DNA of 64,000 nt. Origin: Leucosporidium creatinivorum. Taxonomy: Eukaryota; Basidiomycota; Microbotryomycetes; Leucosporidiales; Leucosporidiaceae. Under the pieces are notes generated by a model that saw only the letters and a list, made by a program, of their open reading frames with translations, ran no database searches and was not told the origin of the DNA. The stretch spans positions 124,001-188,000 of the forward strand of contig BCKL01000021.1 of assembly GCA_001600635.1 (NCBI GenBank), written 5' to 3'. Positions 1 through 10,312 of the stretch are shown piece by piece. The first letter of the stretch is position 1; each line of letters starts with the position of its first letter. Made by a program: the position numbers and the translations under genes.

Positions 1-368
1 AGTATGGGCCGGTGATGATTCCCGACCTGCGAGGGCGGAGGGTGGGTCACCTCGGCGCTCGTTGAAGGGGGAGAGAGTTGCGGGAGAGGCGACTTACATG
101 ACTCCTCTGTTCAAACACAGCGATAAACAAGGTCAGCTCTCATCCCTCGGTCCAAGGTTCCCCCCCCCCCCCCCCCCCTTCGCAGCGGCAGACCCATCCG
201 AGCATGGCCGGCAATCTCCCAATCTCCAATCTCTCAAGCGAGCGCAACTTACTGATCAAACCCAAACAGGAAGACTCCCAGCGAAGCGAAACAACTAGTA
301 GCCATGAGGAGGGCATTGCCTACGAGCCTGCGCGGGTTGGGCGAAGTGAGTGGGTCGTCGTTGGCCAT
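1..368 (-). CDS. MFS sugar transporter, N-terminal part (gene runs off the window)
   Basis: Start of a major facilitator superfamily sugar (hexose-type) transporter, a plasma-membrane sugar/proton symporter family. Exon 1 is 368-253 (MANDDPLTSPNP... ending LFGFD), exon 2 is only 9 nt (106-98) and exon 3 starts at 26 and leaves the window. Joined across these introns the protein reads FGFDQGVMSGIITGPY, the hallmark first-helix motif of fungal sugar porters, which fixes the exon choice. Intron 1 starts GTAAGT at 252 and contains a GCTGACC branch point and a G run (C160-178 on the plus strand). Intron 2 starts GTAAGTC at 97. The start ATG at 368 follows a CT-rich leader. Substrate cannot be told from this fragment. 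It is divergent to ALG7. Confidence 0.85.
160..178. repeat. 19-nt poly-C run inside MFS intron 1
   Basis: Homopolymer of 19 C (G on the transporter's coding strand), upstream of the branch point of intron 1. Such runs are length-unstable and often misassembled. Confidence 0.8.
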
Positions 369-946
369 GGTTGCTGCTGGCTGCTGGCGGTTGGAGATGA
401 CGTCCCGTGCTGCTGAGGGGGTGAGGTGATGAGGTGCAGAGTCCGGGTGGGGGATGCGAGACGGCTGTAATGAGCCAAGCGGGGACGAACGAGCGAGGCG
501 AACGAGAGACGTTGGTGTGCGGTGGTCGAAAGGGAGGGGAGCGTGGGGAGTGTGGATTGAGAGGGCGGGGATAAGTTGTAGGGCGATAGGATCAGCTCTG
601 TAACACTGTAAGGCTGTATCTGAGTGCTCACCTGTACTATGCTGCTCGTGACAAGGCGAGGGAAAGGGCGCTAAAGAGAGCGACAAGGGAAGGTTAAGGT
701 GCGGGTTGGAGAGACGAGTCGCGAGATGCGGTCGAAAGGGATGAAGAATGAGCTACAGGCTGGGCAACAGACGAGGCGAAGGAGTCTGTTGAGGTACAGA
801 AACGAGAGTGATGTGAGCCCCCGCGAGAAGCGACGACGAGATGGGCGGAGTTCAAGCCGAGTAGTCCCAGCGGAGAGGGCGCGTCCAAGACGATTCGCAA
901 CTTGGCCTCTGTCCTCTTCGTGCTGTACCAAACTAGAGCAGCAGCC
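369..946. promoter_or_regulatory. Divergent intergenic region between MFS transporter and ALG7
   Basis: 578 bp separating two divergent start codons, so it must hold both 5' UTRs and promoters. I see no open frame with coding character and no clear TATA box. Several GAGACGAG/CGAGAC words are present but no named site can be supported. Confidence 0.5.
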
Positions 947-3038
947 ATGGCTTCAAATCCTGTAGCAGACCAAGCCGAGCCGTTGCTCACCCTATTACTC
1001 TCGCTGCTACTCTCCTTCCTCGCCTACGCTCTCACTTCGCATCTCGTGCCATTACTCGGCCCGCACCTCGTCGACAAAGGATTAGCAGGGAGGGATATGC
1101 TCAAGAAAGGGTTCAAGCGGAAACAAGATTTGATTGCAGGGGGACAACTAGGTGGAGTGCTATTGTAAGTCCTCAGAGAGCTGGCGCACCACGTTGCTGT
1201 TGGCTGCCAAGCGCGGAGCGGAGGGTTCGAGTGTCATACAGCTGCAGCAGGGTAGCTCAAGCTCCTACTGACTCTGCTCTACTCCTCTGCTATACTACAG
1301 ACCCGAAGCGACGGGCGTAATCGGCGCCTCGGTCTACATCCTCCTCCTCTCCCTCTTCGCCCCTCTCCCTTACCTCTCGCACCTTCTTCCCACCTCCCTC
1401 ACATCCTCCTTCACCGCACTCCCCGGCCTAAACATGACCGCCCTCCTCGCGACCTCCTCAGCCGCCGCGACCGCGACCGAAGCGACCCATCTCGTCGACT
1501 TGGACACGAGTCTGGTGTTCCCTCATCACTCGTTTGCGACCTATCTCGCCAGTTTACTCTCGCTGTTGATTGCCACCTTCCTCGGATTTATGGACGACCT
1601 CTTTGACATTCGCTGGAGGTTCAAATTGCCCATCCCCCGTTCGTTCTGACTCGCTTCCTAGCAGAAACGGGCTATGACTGACCTCGGTTGAACACACAAT
1701 AGTCATCGCTTCAGTCCCTCTGCTGGTCACTTACGCCGCAGGACACGGCGTCACGGATATCGTCCTTCCCAAAGTCTTTGGGCTGCGAGAGTTGCTCGGC
1801 GCAGCGGGGACGAGTGGAGTCGTGCATCTCGGTGAGTCGACTTTCTCCTCGACTTCTCTTTCGCTCCCTTGCTCGCTGGGGCTGTACATGCCGCTTCGAC
1901 GAGCAGGGTGCAGCGGCGACCGATATCGAGGAGTAGGAAGCTGACCCCGAACTCGTCTCGTCTCGTCTTGAACAGGCCCTCTCTACTACCTGTACATGTC
2001 CATGCTCTCCACCTTCTGCACCAACAGCATCAACATCCTTGCCGGCGTCAACGGGGTCGAGGTCCGTTCTCTTCCCTCCTCTCTTCTCTCCCTGCGCTAA
2101 CCACCACCCCCTCCACGTTTCCCCTCCCCACCTCCTCCCGTCCTCATCACCACTACACCATTCACTTCGCTCGCACAGGTCGGCCAAGCCCTCCTAATAG
2201 CCCTCTCAATTATCCTGAACGACCTCCTCTACCTCACCTTCTCCCTCCCCAACGGGACGACTTTCGGCCTCGGCTTGGCGAGGGGATCAGCAGAGTTGAG
2301 CGATAGGCATCTGTTTTCGTTGTACTTTATGCTGCCCCTGGTCGGCGTGTGTGCGGGGTTGTTGAGGTGGAATTGGTGAGTCTTTGGGAATCGGGCTGAG
2401 CGGCGGGAGGAGGGGAGCGCCGAGTATGCTGACTCTTCTCTCCCCACTCTCCTCTTCCCCCCCCCCCCCCTCCCCCCCCTTCTCTGGACACCGTCGAATC
2501 CTGAAGGTACCCCGCCCGCGCCTTCATCGGCGACACCTTCTGCTACTTCTCCGGCATGGCCTTCGCCACCGTGGGCATCCTCGGCCATTTCTCCAAAACC
2601 CTCCTCCTCTTCTTCCTCCCTCAAATCGTCAACTTCCTCTACTCTGGTCCTCAACTCTTTGGCCTCCTCCCCTGTCCCCGTCATCGACTGCCGAGATTGG
2701 ATGAGGAGACAGGCTTGCTCGGATGTAGTTGGAGCGTGTTGGATGGGAGGGAGGGGAAGCTTGGTCGAGGATTACTGGAGGTGCTAGCGGCGTTGAGATT
2801 GGTGGACGTCCGTCGAGCAGGTCAACCCGTCTCTCCCCCCTCCTCCTCCGCTCCGAAAACCCAAATCATCGCACACACGAACCTGACCCTCCTGAACCTC
2901 CTTCTCGTCCTCCGCGGTCCGATGAGGGAGGATAGGCTGACGATGGAGTTGATGGGATTGCAGGCGATGGGGAGTTGCCTCGCTTTTGGGGTCAGGTATG
3001 GTGGAGCTGGGTGGTTTTATGATGGGGGGAGGAGGTGA
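947..3038 (+). CDS. ALG7: UDP-GlcNAc:dolichyl-phosphate GlcNAc-1-phosphotransferase
   Basis: First enzyme of the lipid-linked oligosaccharide pathway for N-glycosylation: it moves GlcNAc-1-P from UDP-GlcNAc to dolichyl phosphate in the ER membrane, and is the tunicamycin target. Six exons: 947-1164, 1301-1638, 1703-1831, 1976-2061, 2179-2375, 2507-3038, giving 499 aa (yeast Alg7 is about 450). Visible signatures are an N-terminal membrane helix, [17 protein letters not shown], the acidic [11 protein letters not shown] motif, [13 protein letters not shown], and [12 protein letters not shown] followed by [20 protein letters not shown], all diagnostic of this family. All splice phases close. Intron 5 has C-rich homopolymer stretches around 2460-2480. 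The conserved core lacks any lesion, so the gene looks functional. Confidence 0.95.
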
Positions 3039-3338
3039 GAGGTGTAGATGGAATGCAGTGATGGACACTGGGATCTGGGGAGAGAGTGAAGAGGAGAAGA
3101 GCCGAGCCGAGAGGGCAAAACCGCGCGCCGAGAGAGCTTGTCGATGCTGCGTATTCTTCAGATGTACCCGGGTCGTACAGACGATTTCTCTGGGAGGTTC
3201 AAAAGCCAGCCTCGTCAACCGAGCCCGCTATGGTCCCTTGAGCTTGGACCCGCCGAGCTGAAGAAGAAGGGCCGAGGAGTCGCAACGTCTCTCTCCCTTC
3301 TGCTTTTCGCTCGTCTTTTCACCTCTTACTCGCTTGCT
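3039..3338. other. Intergenic, ALG7 3' end to BTB1
   Basis: About 300 bp with a CT-rich leader just before the BTB1 ATG. The leader resembles those of BTB2 and BTB3 (TTTCGCTCGTCTTTTC type), suggesting the promoter-proximal region was duplicated with the family. Nothing else seen. Confidence 0.4.
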
Positions 3339-4571
3339 ATGGGCGTTGAGAGTCCATCTACCCGAGATCAAAGGAAGGTCTCAACCAAGTTCAACGCTGA
3401 GCATGCCGATTTGCTTCTCGTCTCGAAAGAGTGAGCCCCTTTTTTCCTCGCCGACATACGACTGTACAGGCTGACGCTCGGTCTCTCTTCGCAGCGACGT
3501 CGTCTTCCGCGTTCACCGATTGTACCTCGAGGCTGCGTCCCCCGTCTTCGAGGACATGTTCGAGTTGGGACAAGCTGTTGAAAAGGGCGCCGAGCCAGCC
3601 GAGGTTCAACTGGAGGAGACGAGCGAGGTTCTGGAGGTTGCGCTGCCGTACCTCTACCCCAAGCGAGTCGAGTCATTCGTGTTGAGCTTCCCGCAGACGT
3701 GGGAAGTCGTCAAGCTGTTCGACAAGTATGAGGTGAGGACTTGAAGCCCGAATCAGCTTCGCCGAGCTCTCGTTGACGCTGTCTTTCGCAGATCCATTGA
3801 GGCTTGGAAGCTGTAGAGGCTGCCCTAGCGGATGTCACGACTTTGTCTCCCTCCGTTCGCTGTGACAAACCCCACGGCTTGCTGCAGCATTCGCACTCGA
3901 CCAGATCCGGCCGCTCCGAGTCCCCCGACAGCGTCGCTAAGCCTCTCCAACATGTGGCACCTCACCTCATTCATCTTCGCCACTCATATCGGAGCGGACT
4001 CCATGGCTCTCAGCCCCGTTCAGTCCCTGTACTAGGCCTCGAACGGGGCTGAGTCGCTGCGCGGCTTAATCAGGTGGGAGAGCGCCAATGCTCCTGCCCA
4101 GGCGTGCAAGGAGGCGATACACCACTTGGTGAGTGAATGAGACGTTCTATCGGGGGCTCTAGAGCTCACGTGTCATGCTCACCCACAGGAGCAACTTCTC
4201 GTAGCTCGCAAAGCTCGATTGGTCGCCGCGCGCGAGACCATCGGCGCCGAGCTAGCTTCGCAGGTCAGCAATCTCGAGGAATCGGCCACCACCTCTCAGT
4301 ACCACGCCGTGTGCACGATCTTCAAGCTATGGGAGGAGTCCGCTCCGATGGCATGTTCATCATCTCTCGCCGAGTACAAATCCCAACGACGTGGTCCGTT
4401 CAAAGAGGCCGACAAAGTCAAGGCGGGCGGCCAAGTCTTTCCCTGGAAAGACGCATGGAAGAAGCTAGAAGATGCTGTGGATGCTTTGCCGCTGACTATT
4501 GGTGAGTACTCGCTCCGTCGCTGTTTCGAAACTTCTCAGCGTTCGCTGATCATCGCCGAGCAGCGGTCTGA
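3339..4571 (+). pseudogene. BTB1: BTB/POZ-domain paralogue, decayed
   Basis: First of six BTB/POZ genes here. Exon 1 (3339-3430) and exon 2 (3495-3732) are intact and encode a full BTB fold (DVVFRVHRLYLEAASPVFEDMF, then ALPYLYPKRVE and a KYE exon end). Exon sizes of 92 and 238 nt match the intact BTB5. In exon 3 (from 3792) the third codon is TGA where BTB2 has CGA, and the conserved GLEAVEAAL continues after it. Further on, the segment NMWHLTSFIFATHIGAD is in a different frame from the preceding exon. The late exon (about 4190-4513, LLVARKARLVAARETIGAEL... to DALPLTI) is still open. Read literally, the transcript gives a 112-aa BTB-only protein. A degenerate copy is most likely; a short dominant-negative BTB protein is the alternative. 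Confidence 0.7.
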
Positions 4572-4906
4572 GGTCGGACGGGAGCTTCGGGGAGTCATAA
4601 GAGCTCTTGACAGCAAAACAGATCTACACGGGAACTGCAACGAAGCCACTCGAGGCAACATCGATGCCAGCTCGCCCAACTCGGCTCTCGCGAGCGCCGA
4701 GCTTTGACTGCGAGCTTTTTGCATCGCTGAAAGCGCTTCTTGCACCGACGGACAGTAGACTTGACGTAGTACAAGTAGCCAACAAGCGCTCTGCCTGACC
4801 CCCTCTCCCCGAACTCGCACCTAGCCACCTCGACCTCAAGTGCTCCGAGAGTCAAATCGCTTCTTTCCCTCCTCGTCCTCACTCGTTTGTGGTTCACTCG
4901 CTCGCC

Positions 4907-6002
4907 ATGGACAGCAAAGCCTCGGGAAAGGAAGAACAGCGCAAGGTTTCTCCCAACTTCAATGCAGAGGATGCTGACCTGCTCCTCATCTCGAAAGAGT
5001 GAGCTTCATCGCTCGTCGCAAGCCACCTCACTTGAGCTGACCCTTCTCTCGCGCTCCTGCAGCAACGTCGTCTTCCGCGTGCACCGTCTCTACCTCGAGG
5101 CCAACTCGCCCATCTTCAAGGACATGTTCGCTGTCGGGTCGAGCGAGAGCAAGCTCGCCGAGGTGCAGCTCGACGACAGCAGCGCGGCTCTCGAGGTCGC
5201 TCTACCTTATCTCTATCCTGAGCGCGTTGAGCCCTTTGTTTTGGACTTTCCAAAGACGTGGGAAGTGGTCAAGGTCTGCGACAAGTATGAGGTGAGCGTT
5301 TTCGAACTTTGAGCGACATCGTCGAGCAGCTCGCTTACTCCTGGAGTCCTCGTGCAGATCCATCGAGGCTTGGAGGCTATCGAAAGTGCATTGAAGTCCG
5401 TTTCGAGTCACTCTCAATACCAGCTCTCTGCTGTCGGGTTCATCTGCAGTCTGCGCAACCGCCACGATCCCTTCATCTTCGGCCTGGCCGATAGGAATTA
5501 CGAATGGCTCTTCACGACCCTGATATTTGCGCTACACATTCGTGCAGATCAGACCAAGGTCAAGACTTTGAAACACCTACTTGCAGGAAAGGATAGCTAC
5601 AGTCAAATCACCGAGCTCACCGCCGAAAGCAAGGAGGCGCCAGCTGCGACCTTTCAAGGGACGATGCGCTACCTGGTGAGTACTGTATCTGCTGGGAAGG
5701 GTAGTCTACCTCATCATAAAGCTAACCTGTCTCTACAGGCGAAGCTCTACGCAGCCAGAAAAGCTCATCTTGTCGTTGCTCGCGAGAAGATCGGCGCCGA
5801 GCTCGCCGCCAAGCTCGGTGAGCTAACGGTACCAGCTGCGGCCGCTCGCTACCGCACCGTCACCATCATCTTCAAGCTTTGGGAAGACTCCGCGTCCCTG
5901 GCGTGCGAGCACTCGATCAGGATGTACGGCTTCAGCTTTAGCCACGACGACCAGTTCAAGGAAGCTAGTCGTGCGCAGACAGGTGCGCACGTCTTCCCGT
6001 AG
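4907..6002 (+). CDS. BTB2: BTB/POZ-domain protein
   Basis: BTB/POZ protein; the family typically dimerises and can serve as a cullin-3 substrate adaptor (family knowledge, not shown here). Exons 4907-4998, 5063-5291, 5358-5675 (optionally split at 5396-5449) and 5739-6002. The BTB fold spans about residues 30-105 (NVVFRVHRLYLEANSPIFKDMF, VQLDDSSAALEVALPYLYPERVE, KTWEVVKVCDKYE). The C-terminal half is alpha-helical and shared only with its neighbours: FICSLRNRHDP, LIFALHIRAD, KLYAARKAHLVVAREKIGAEL. The 300-aa frame stops at TAG 6000-6002 directly after VFP, yet the next codons (LEAWSQLEKSVQQLPKSVKDE, stop at 6068) match the tail of BTB1 (VFPWKDAWKKLEDAVDALP). The gene therefore looks about 22 residues short or read through. 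The 5' flank is nearly identical to that of BTB3. Confidence 0.75.
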
Positions 6003-6068
6003 CTAGAGGCTTGGAGTCAGCTTGAGAAATCCGTGCAGCAGCTTCCCAAGTCGGTGAAGGATGAGTGA

Positions 6069-6326
6069 GTGAGCTCCCCATCCCTTCCTCAGCGACCGAT
6101 GGCTAACAGGTTTCACTACCGCACAACAGTGGGTCGACCTGAAGTGAGCTGCAGTGGGCTGGAATTGTACTTGTGCTTGAATGTAGGGTGTGCAGTGAAA
6201 TCTTCGTAGCTCAACATTCTCCGTTCCTCGGGTGCTTCTTGCCAACGCCGAACGCTCTCCTCGCAGCTCTTGCTGCCCAATCCTTGAATGAGTTAACACA
6301 CCCAATAGCCTCATGAAGCCAAGCCG
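6069..6326. other. Convergent 3' region between BTB2 and the acyltransferase
   Basis: About 260 bp between two converging genes. It must carry both 3' UTRs and polyadenylation signals. No hairpin or coding signal recognised. Confidence 0.4.
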
Positions 6327-7643
6327 CTACACCACAAAACCGTGCTCCGTATCCAACACCTCCCACACATCCTCGCTCAGCGCAATCGCCAACTCGAGCC
6401 CATCGCCATCCTTCCTCGGCAGCGTGTAAGCGAGGCCGTTGAGTGTCGAGATGGGAGTGAAGGGTGTAGCGACAAGCAAGGGCGCCTCCTCTTCAAAGCT
6501 AACATCCTCGTACAACTCGATGTTCGTCCACTGCGAGATCATGAAGCCCGCTCGGTCGACGGGGAAGCGGCCGAGAATCTTGGTCTTGTCGGGCTGGGCT
6601 GCTATCCACTTGAGCGTCGATCGAATGTGCTCTGGATTCTCTGAACGGAGGAAGTCGTGTACTCGAGTGGCGATCGTGGAGAGAGGGGCGTCGGCGAGTT
6701 CGGAGGGGAAGAGCTCGAGGGTCGGAGCGGTGACGGCGTTGGGAAAGTAGTTGGGAGGGAGACTGAGGCGGGAGGGGCTTCGCTGGTCGATAGAGGAGAG
6801 GAAGGCGGTGGCGTTGGGTTGGCCGAGGGAGCAGCGGGCTTGGTAGATCCGTTGGTAAAGGAGCGCCGAGAGGGCGTCGAATGTCGAGATCCAGCCGGTT
6901 GGAGGGGTCGCCGCGGCCTTGATCTTCTCCAACTCGGCTTTGGTGAAGTGTAAGATCCTCCCTGCTGGTGGACTTGTCGGTGGAACGGGTGCAGGCTTCT
7001 CCTCGACGACCGAGAACCCGTTCGGCTCGAACTTGAGCGCCGCCTCCCGCTCCTCCTCCTTGAACTGCAGTCCAGCGTATAGTGAGTCAATCACGGGTGG
7101 CGCTGAGATCCTTCCTGTCCTGTAGACCTCTGCGAGATGCCGAACGAAGAGGAAGTAGCCCGCCGCATCGCAGCAGCAGTGGAGGATTCGAATGCCGAGG
7201 GCGACGCTGCCGTCGGGGAAGGTCGTGTGTTGGATGGAGAGGATGGGAACAGCGGATGGACCATTGGTGAAGGGATCAAAGGGGGCGAGGAGCGCGTTGC
7301 CGCCGTCTGGGAGATCCGTCACGACGGTGCTCGACGAGAACTCGAGATGCTCGGGCCAGGTAGCAGTGATGAAGTCGGCGCCGGTCCCTATCCGCTCGAT
7401 TTGTGATGCACCATCTTCTTTGATGCCAATGCGACCGGTGAGATGAGGGTACGAGTCGAGGAGGATGGCGAGAGCGTTGCGGAGCTTGAATGAGTCGATG
7501 CTCTGACGGTAGAGGTAGATGCAGGCGATGGGAATGAACGGTGGTAGCAGCTGGTCGATTGGACCGAGCTGATGTGTCGTGTAGGATGCTGGGAGAGGCT
7601 TGGAACCGACTACGCTGGAGGTGGAGCTAGATGCGCTGGCCAT
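6327..7643 (-). CDS. BAHD/HXXXD-type acyltransferase, intronless
   Basis: 438-aa single-exon protein of the BAHD (PF02458-type) acyl-CoA-dependent acyltransferase fold, which transfers acyl groups to hydroxyls or amines of small molecules. The catalytic HXXXD motif is HCCCD at residues 155-159 in IRILHCCCDAAGYFLFVRHL. The N-terminus (LGPIDQLLPPFIPIACIYLY, DSFKLRNALAILLDSYPHLTGRI) is typical of fungal members. The plant DFGWG motif is absent; its place seems to be taken by QWTNIELYEDVSF, as usual for fungal members. Length fits the family (about 430-500 aa). Substrate unknown: trichothecene-, polyketide- or hydroxycinnamoyl-type acylation are all possible. It lies among BTB copies with no biosynthetic partner genes. 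Lack of introns is unusual in this window and may reflect retroposition or transfer. Confidence 0.85.
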   Translation of the reverse strand: MASASSSTSSVVGSKPLPASYTTHQLGPIDQLLPPFIPIACIYLYRQSIDSFKLRNALAILLDSYPHLTGRIGIKEDGASQIERIGTGADFITATWPEHLEFSSSTVVTDLPDGGNALLAPFDPFTNGPSAVPILSIQHTTFPDGSVALGIRILHCCCDAAGYFLFVRHLAEVYRTGRISAPPVIDSLYAGLQFKEEEREAALKFEPNGFSVVEEKPAPVPPTSPPAGRILHFTKAELEKIKAAATPPTGWISTFDALSALLYQRIYQARCSLGQPNATAFLSSIDQRSPSRLSLPPNYFPNAVTAPTLELFPSELADAPLSTIATRVHDFLRSENPEHIRSTLKWIAAQPDKTKILGRFPVDRAGFMISQWTNIELYEDVSFEEEAPLLVATPFTPISTLNGLAYTLPRKDGDGLELAIALSEDVWEVLDTEHGFVV

Positions 7644-8337
7644 TTCTGTAGCGGGGGAAGGGCTTGGAGAGGTTGCAGAAGTGTGAAAGAAGGCAGAGCA
7701 GTCTTCAGAGTCTGTCTACCGCTGCCCCTGCTGCGCTGTAAGCTGTCGATGAGTGAGTCGAGGTGAGTGGAGGAAGCCAAGGAGAGAATGAGTCGACTCC
7801 GAGCTGCCATAGGCTTGGCCCGTCCCTGGTCGGTGGTGATGGACTTCGATGGTTCGTTAAGCACTCTTGAGCTCTCTCAGGACTTATCTGCACTTCAACA
7901 CCGACTCTGGCTCCCTTTAAAAGCATCTCGGCGAATGGGCGCCGCCGGGCGAGCCTGAGACGGCCGACGGCGGTCCATTTACACACCGCGAGCTGCAGGG
8001 CGCCGAAGCTTGGAAAGTGCACTCGCACGGGATATCTATATGTCTGCTGCACATGGGCTGTAGAGAGCTCAGGACCACGCAGAGGCGGCGAAGAAGACCG
8101 AGCACCGAGCGCCGAGCTTTTTAAAAGGCTGCTCTAGCACTGAAGGGAGCACGCCGCTGTCTCAAGCACCTCGCAGCGCATACAGAGTACTAGCCTCCCT
8201 TTTGCTGACCAAGTCGACCCCTTGAGCTCGGGCCACGCAGGAGCGAAAGTGAGCTCCGAGAGCCGATTCCCGAACCGCTTCTTTCCCTCCTCGTTCTCAC
8301 TCGTTTGGTCTTCGCTCTTGGTCTTCGCTCGCTCGCC
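7644..8337. other. Intergenic, acyltransferase promoter and BTB3 5' flank
   Basis: About 690 bp. The proximal 70 bp before 8338 duplicate the BTB2 leader (CGCTTCTTTCCCTCCTCGT then CTCACTCGTTTG). It also carries GAGCGCCGAGC words near 8100. Open frames here have no coding character. Confidence 0.4.
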
Positions 8338-9607
8338 ATTGACAACAAAGCCTCGGGAAAGGAAGAGCAGCGCAAGGTGTCTCCCAATTCTAATGCAGAG
8401 GACGCCGACCTGCTTCTGATTTCGAAAGAGTGAGCCTCATCGCTCGGGCAAGCCACCTCGCTTAAGCTGACCCTTGTCTCGCGCTCTTGCAGCAACGTCG
8501 TCTTCCGCGTGCACCGTCTCTATCTCGAAGCCAACTCGCCTGTCTTCAAAGATATGTTTACGGTGGCTCAGGCCGACGAAAATCGAACCGAGGCTGAGCT
8601 GCCTGAAGTCGAGCTCGACGAGTCAAGTGAGACTCTTGAGCTTGGCTTGCCGTACGTCTACCCTTCACAAGCAAAGCCGCTCAACTTTGGGCGCGGCTCC
8701 AATGTCTGGCCGCTCATCAAGATGCTCGACAAGTACGAGGTGAGCTGCCCTGCGCGTGATCCGACGGCTAGGGTGCTGAGTTTAAGCTTCCTACAGATCG
8801 CGCGGGGGCTGGAGGCCACCCTATCTGCTCTGGTGTGAGCTTCCTTTGCTCCCGACCTGCATGCACTGAAAGCTCATCCAACTCTTGCATCCTTATAATC
8901 ACCGAGACCTGATCGCCGAAAAGGCTCCCTCGGTCCACCATCTCTCGATGACCTTCGCGCTCGCCTCGCACATCAATAGTGTCCATCTACGAGACGAGAC
9001 AATCAAGCGTATCCTAGAACTCGACTGGACGGTAACCGACCTACGGCTGCCTCTGGAGAACGCGGCGGCGCATCTCCCACCTTCTGCGCCGAGCTGCGGC
9101 AAGCTTATGAGACTCGGGCTTTTGCCCACGCCTTCCTGACTTCCTCGGACAATGTCGAGTTGACCCTCCCTCCGCTCTCTGCACCAGTATGACATCTTGG
9201 ACCGCCGTTGGCTTGCCATCGAGCAGTACCGCCAGTCGGCAGGGGTGCAGCTCATCCGCGACTTCAAACACGCCGTGGCCCCGGCCGACGCGGAGAAGAG
9301 ATTCGAAGCTATCAGAGGTGCTATGGAGCTCTGGGAGCTTTCTGCGTGGTGTCGTTGCAGCGCAAGTTTGGAGAAGCTCCAGCGTGAGAACGAGGAGCTT
9401 CACACGAATGGCTGCACCGTAACTTGGTACAGAACCAACGTCATACCCTTTCAGAGGGCTTGGAATCTGCTGCTCGAAGTCACCGCCGAGCTTCCCGGCG
9501 CTTTCCCCTCGAAACTGCATCGCCGAGCGGCGAAAGCTGACTGCGTGCGTACCGACAGGGAGTCGGAGATTCGGAGATGGACTGGCGGTATTCAAGGTTA
9601 CGTTTGA
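8338..9607 (+). pseudogene. BTB3: BTB/POZ-domain paralogue, start codon lost
   Basis: Close relative of BTB2. The position equivalent to the BTB2 ATG reads ATT (8338-8340) in an otherwise matching context (GCTCGCCATTGACAACAAAGC). Exon 1 8338-8429 (92 nt), exon 2 8493-8739 (BTB fold: NVVFRVHRLYLEANSPVFKDMF, LGLPYVYPSQ, IKMLDKYE) and the family's 38-nt exon 3 (8797-8834, IARGLEATLSALV) are clean. The next acceptor cannot be placed in frame: the matching exon (HHLSMTFALASHIN) is readable, but no AG joins it with the right phase. A later part (YDILDRRWLAIEQY... AMELWELS... IPFQRAWNLLLEV) is open to 9607. No good downstream ATG precedes the BTB fold. Probably a recent pseudogene; a non-AUG start is a remote alternative. 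Confidence 0.65.
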
Positions 9608-10312
9608 AATGTATCGCAGTCTTTGTGCATCCACATACGCGTAGCAGAGTGCCCTCATCTCTGCAGGAAAGCGTTTCCTTCCCCTCGGCGACGCCGCTGT
9701 GGTCGCGCCGACAGATTCCTGGCTCGCTGGGGCAAGTGTGCGAATCTTCCACTTATCCGGAGATCTTTGTGACGAACCGTCCGTTGACTTGTACTCTTTT
9801 GAAGACGGGAGAGGCAGCAAGAATCGAGAAAGGGACGCTTGCTGAGCTCGGCGTTGGTTTTCTCGACGCCGCTGAGCTCCCAGTGAGAGAGAAATTGTTA
9901 TCGGAGCTGGCTCGGTGTCGGATCATCTACTTCCCTGCACCTTTGACTGTCCACCGACTCGGATCTTCCCCTCGATGCCAGCTTAGGGGCACTCCGTTTC
10001 TCGCTCGGTGCAAGCCTCGATGGGACGAATGGGCAGCTGTAGGAGAGCAGAGTCGGATCAAGCTGTAGTAGCTCTGCTGTAGCTCTTCCGCCCCTCCGTG
10101 CATCGACCCTCTCTTGACCCCCTCTGCACCGCAGTCAGAGTCGGGTTCAAAAGCTGATCATCGAGGCGAGCGAACCTCTTGCTCTCCTACCACTCACTGC
10201 TCGCTCGACTCTTCAAGCTCACACTCACCTACACACCTACACAGTAAGCTCACTCTGTAGGCTGTAGCCCTACAGCTGCTGACCCTCTCTCTGCACTCCC
10301 CTACAGAGCACC
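9608..10312. other. Intergenic, BTB3 3' region to Grg1-like gene
   Basis: About 700 bp. Open frames exist on both strands but lack conserved motifs, splice structure or composition typical of genes, so I call none. The last 100 bp (CTCGACTCTTCAAGCTCACACTC, CTACAG) is a CT-rich leader, possibly with a 5' UTR intron (GTAAGCT at 10242 to CTACAG near 10306). Confidence 0.4.

Noticed and set aside
9041-9820. 259-codon minus-strand open frame opposite BTB3
   Set aside because: Overlaps the BTB3 exons antisense, has no recognisable domain and no splice or start context.
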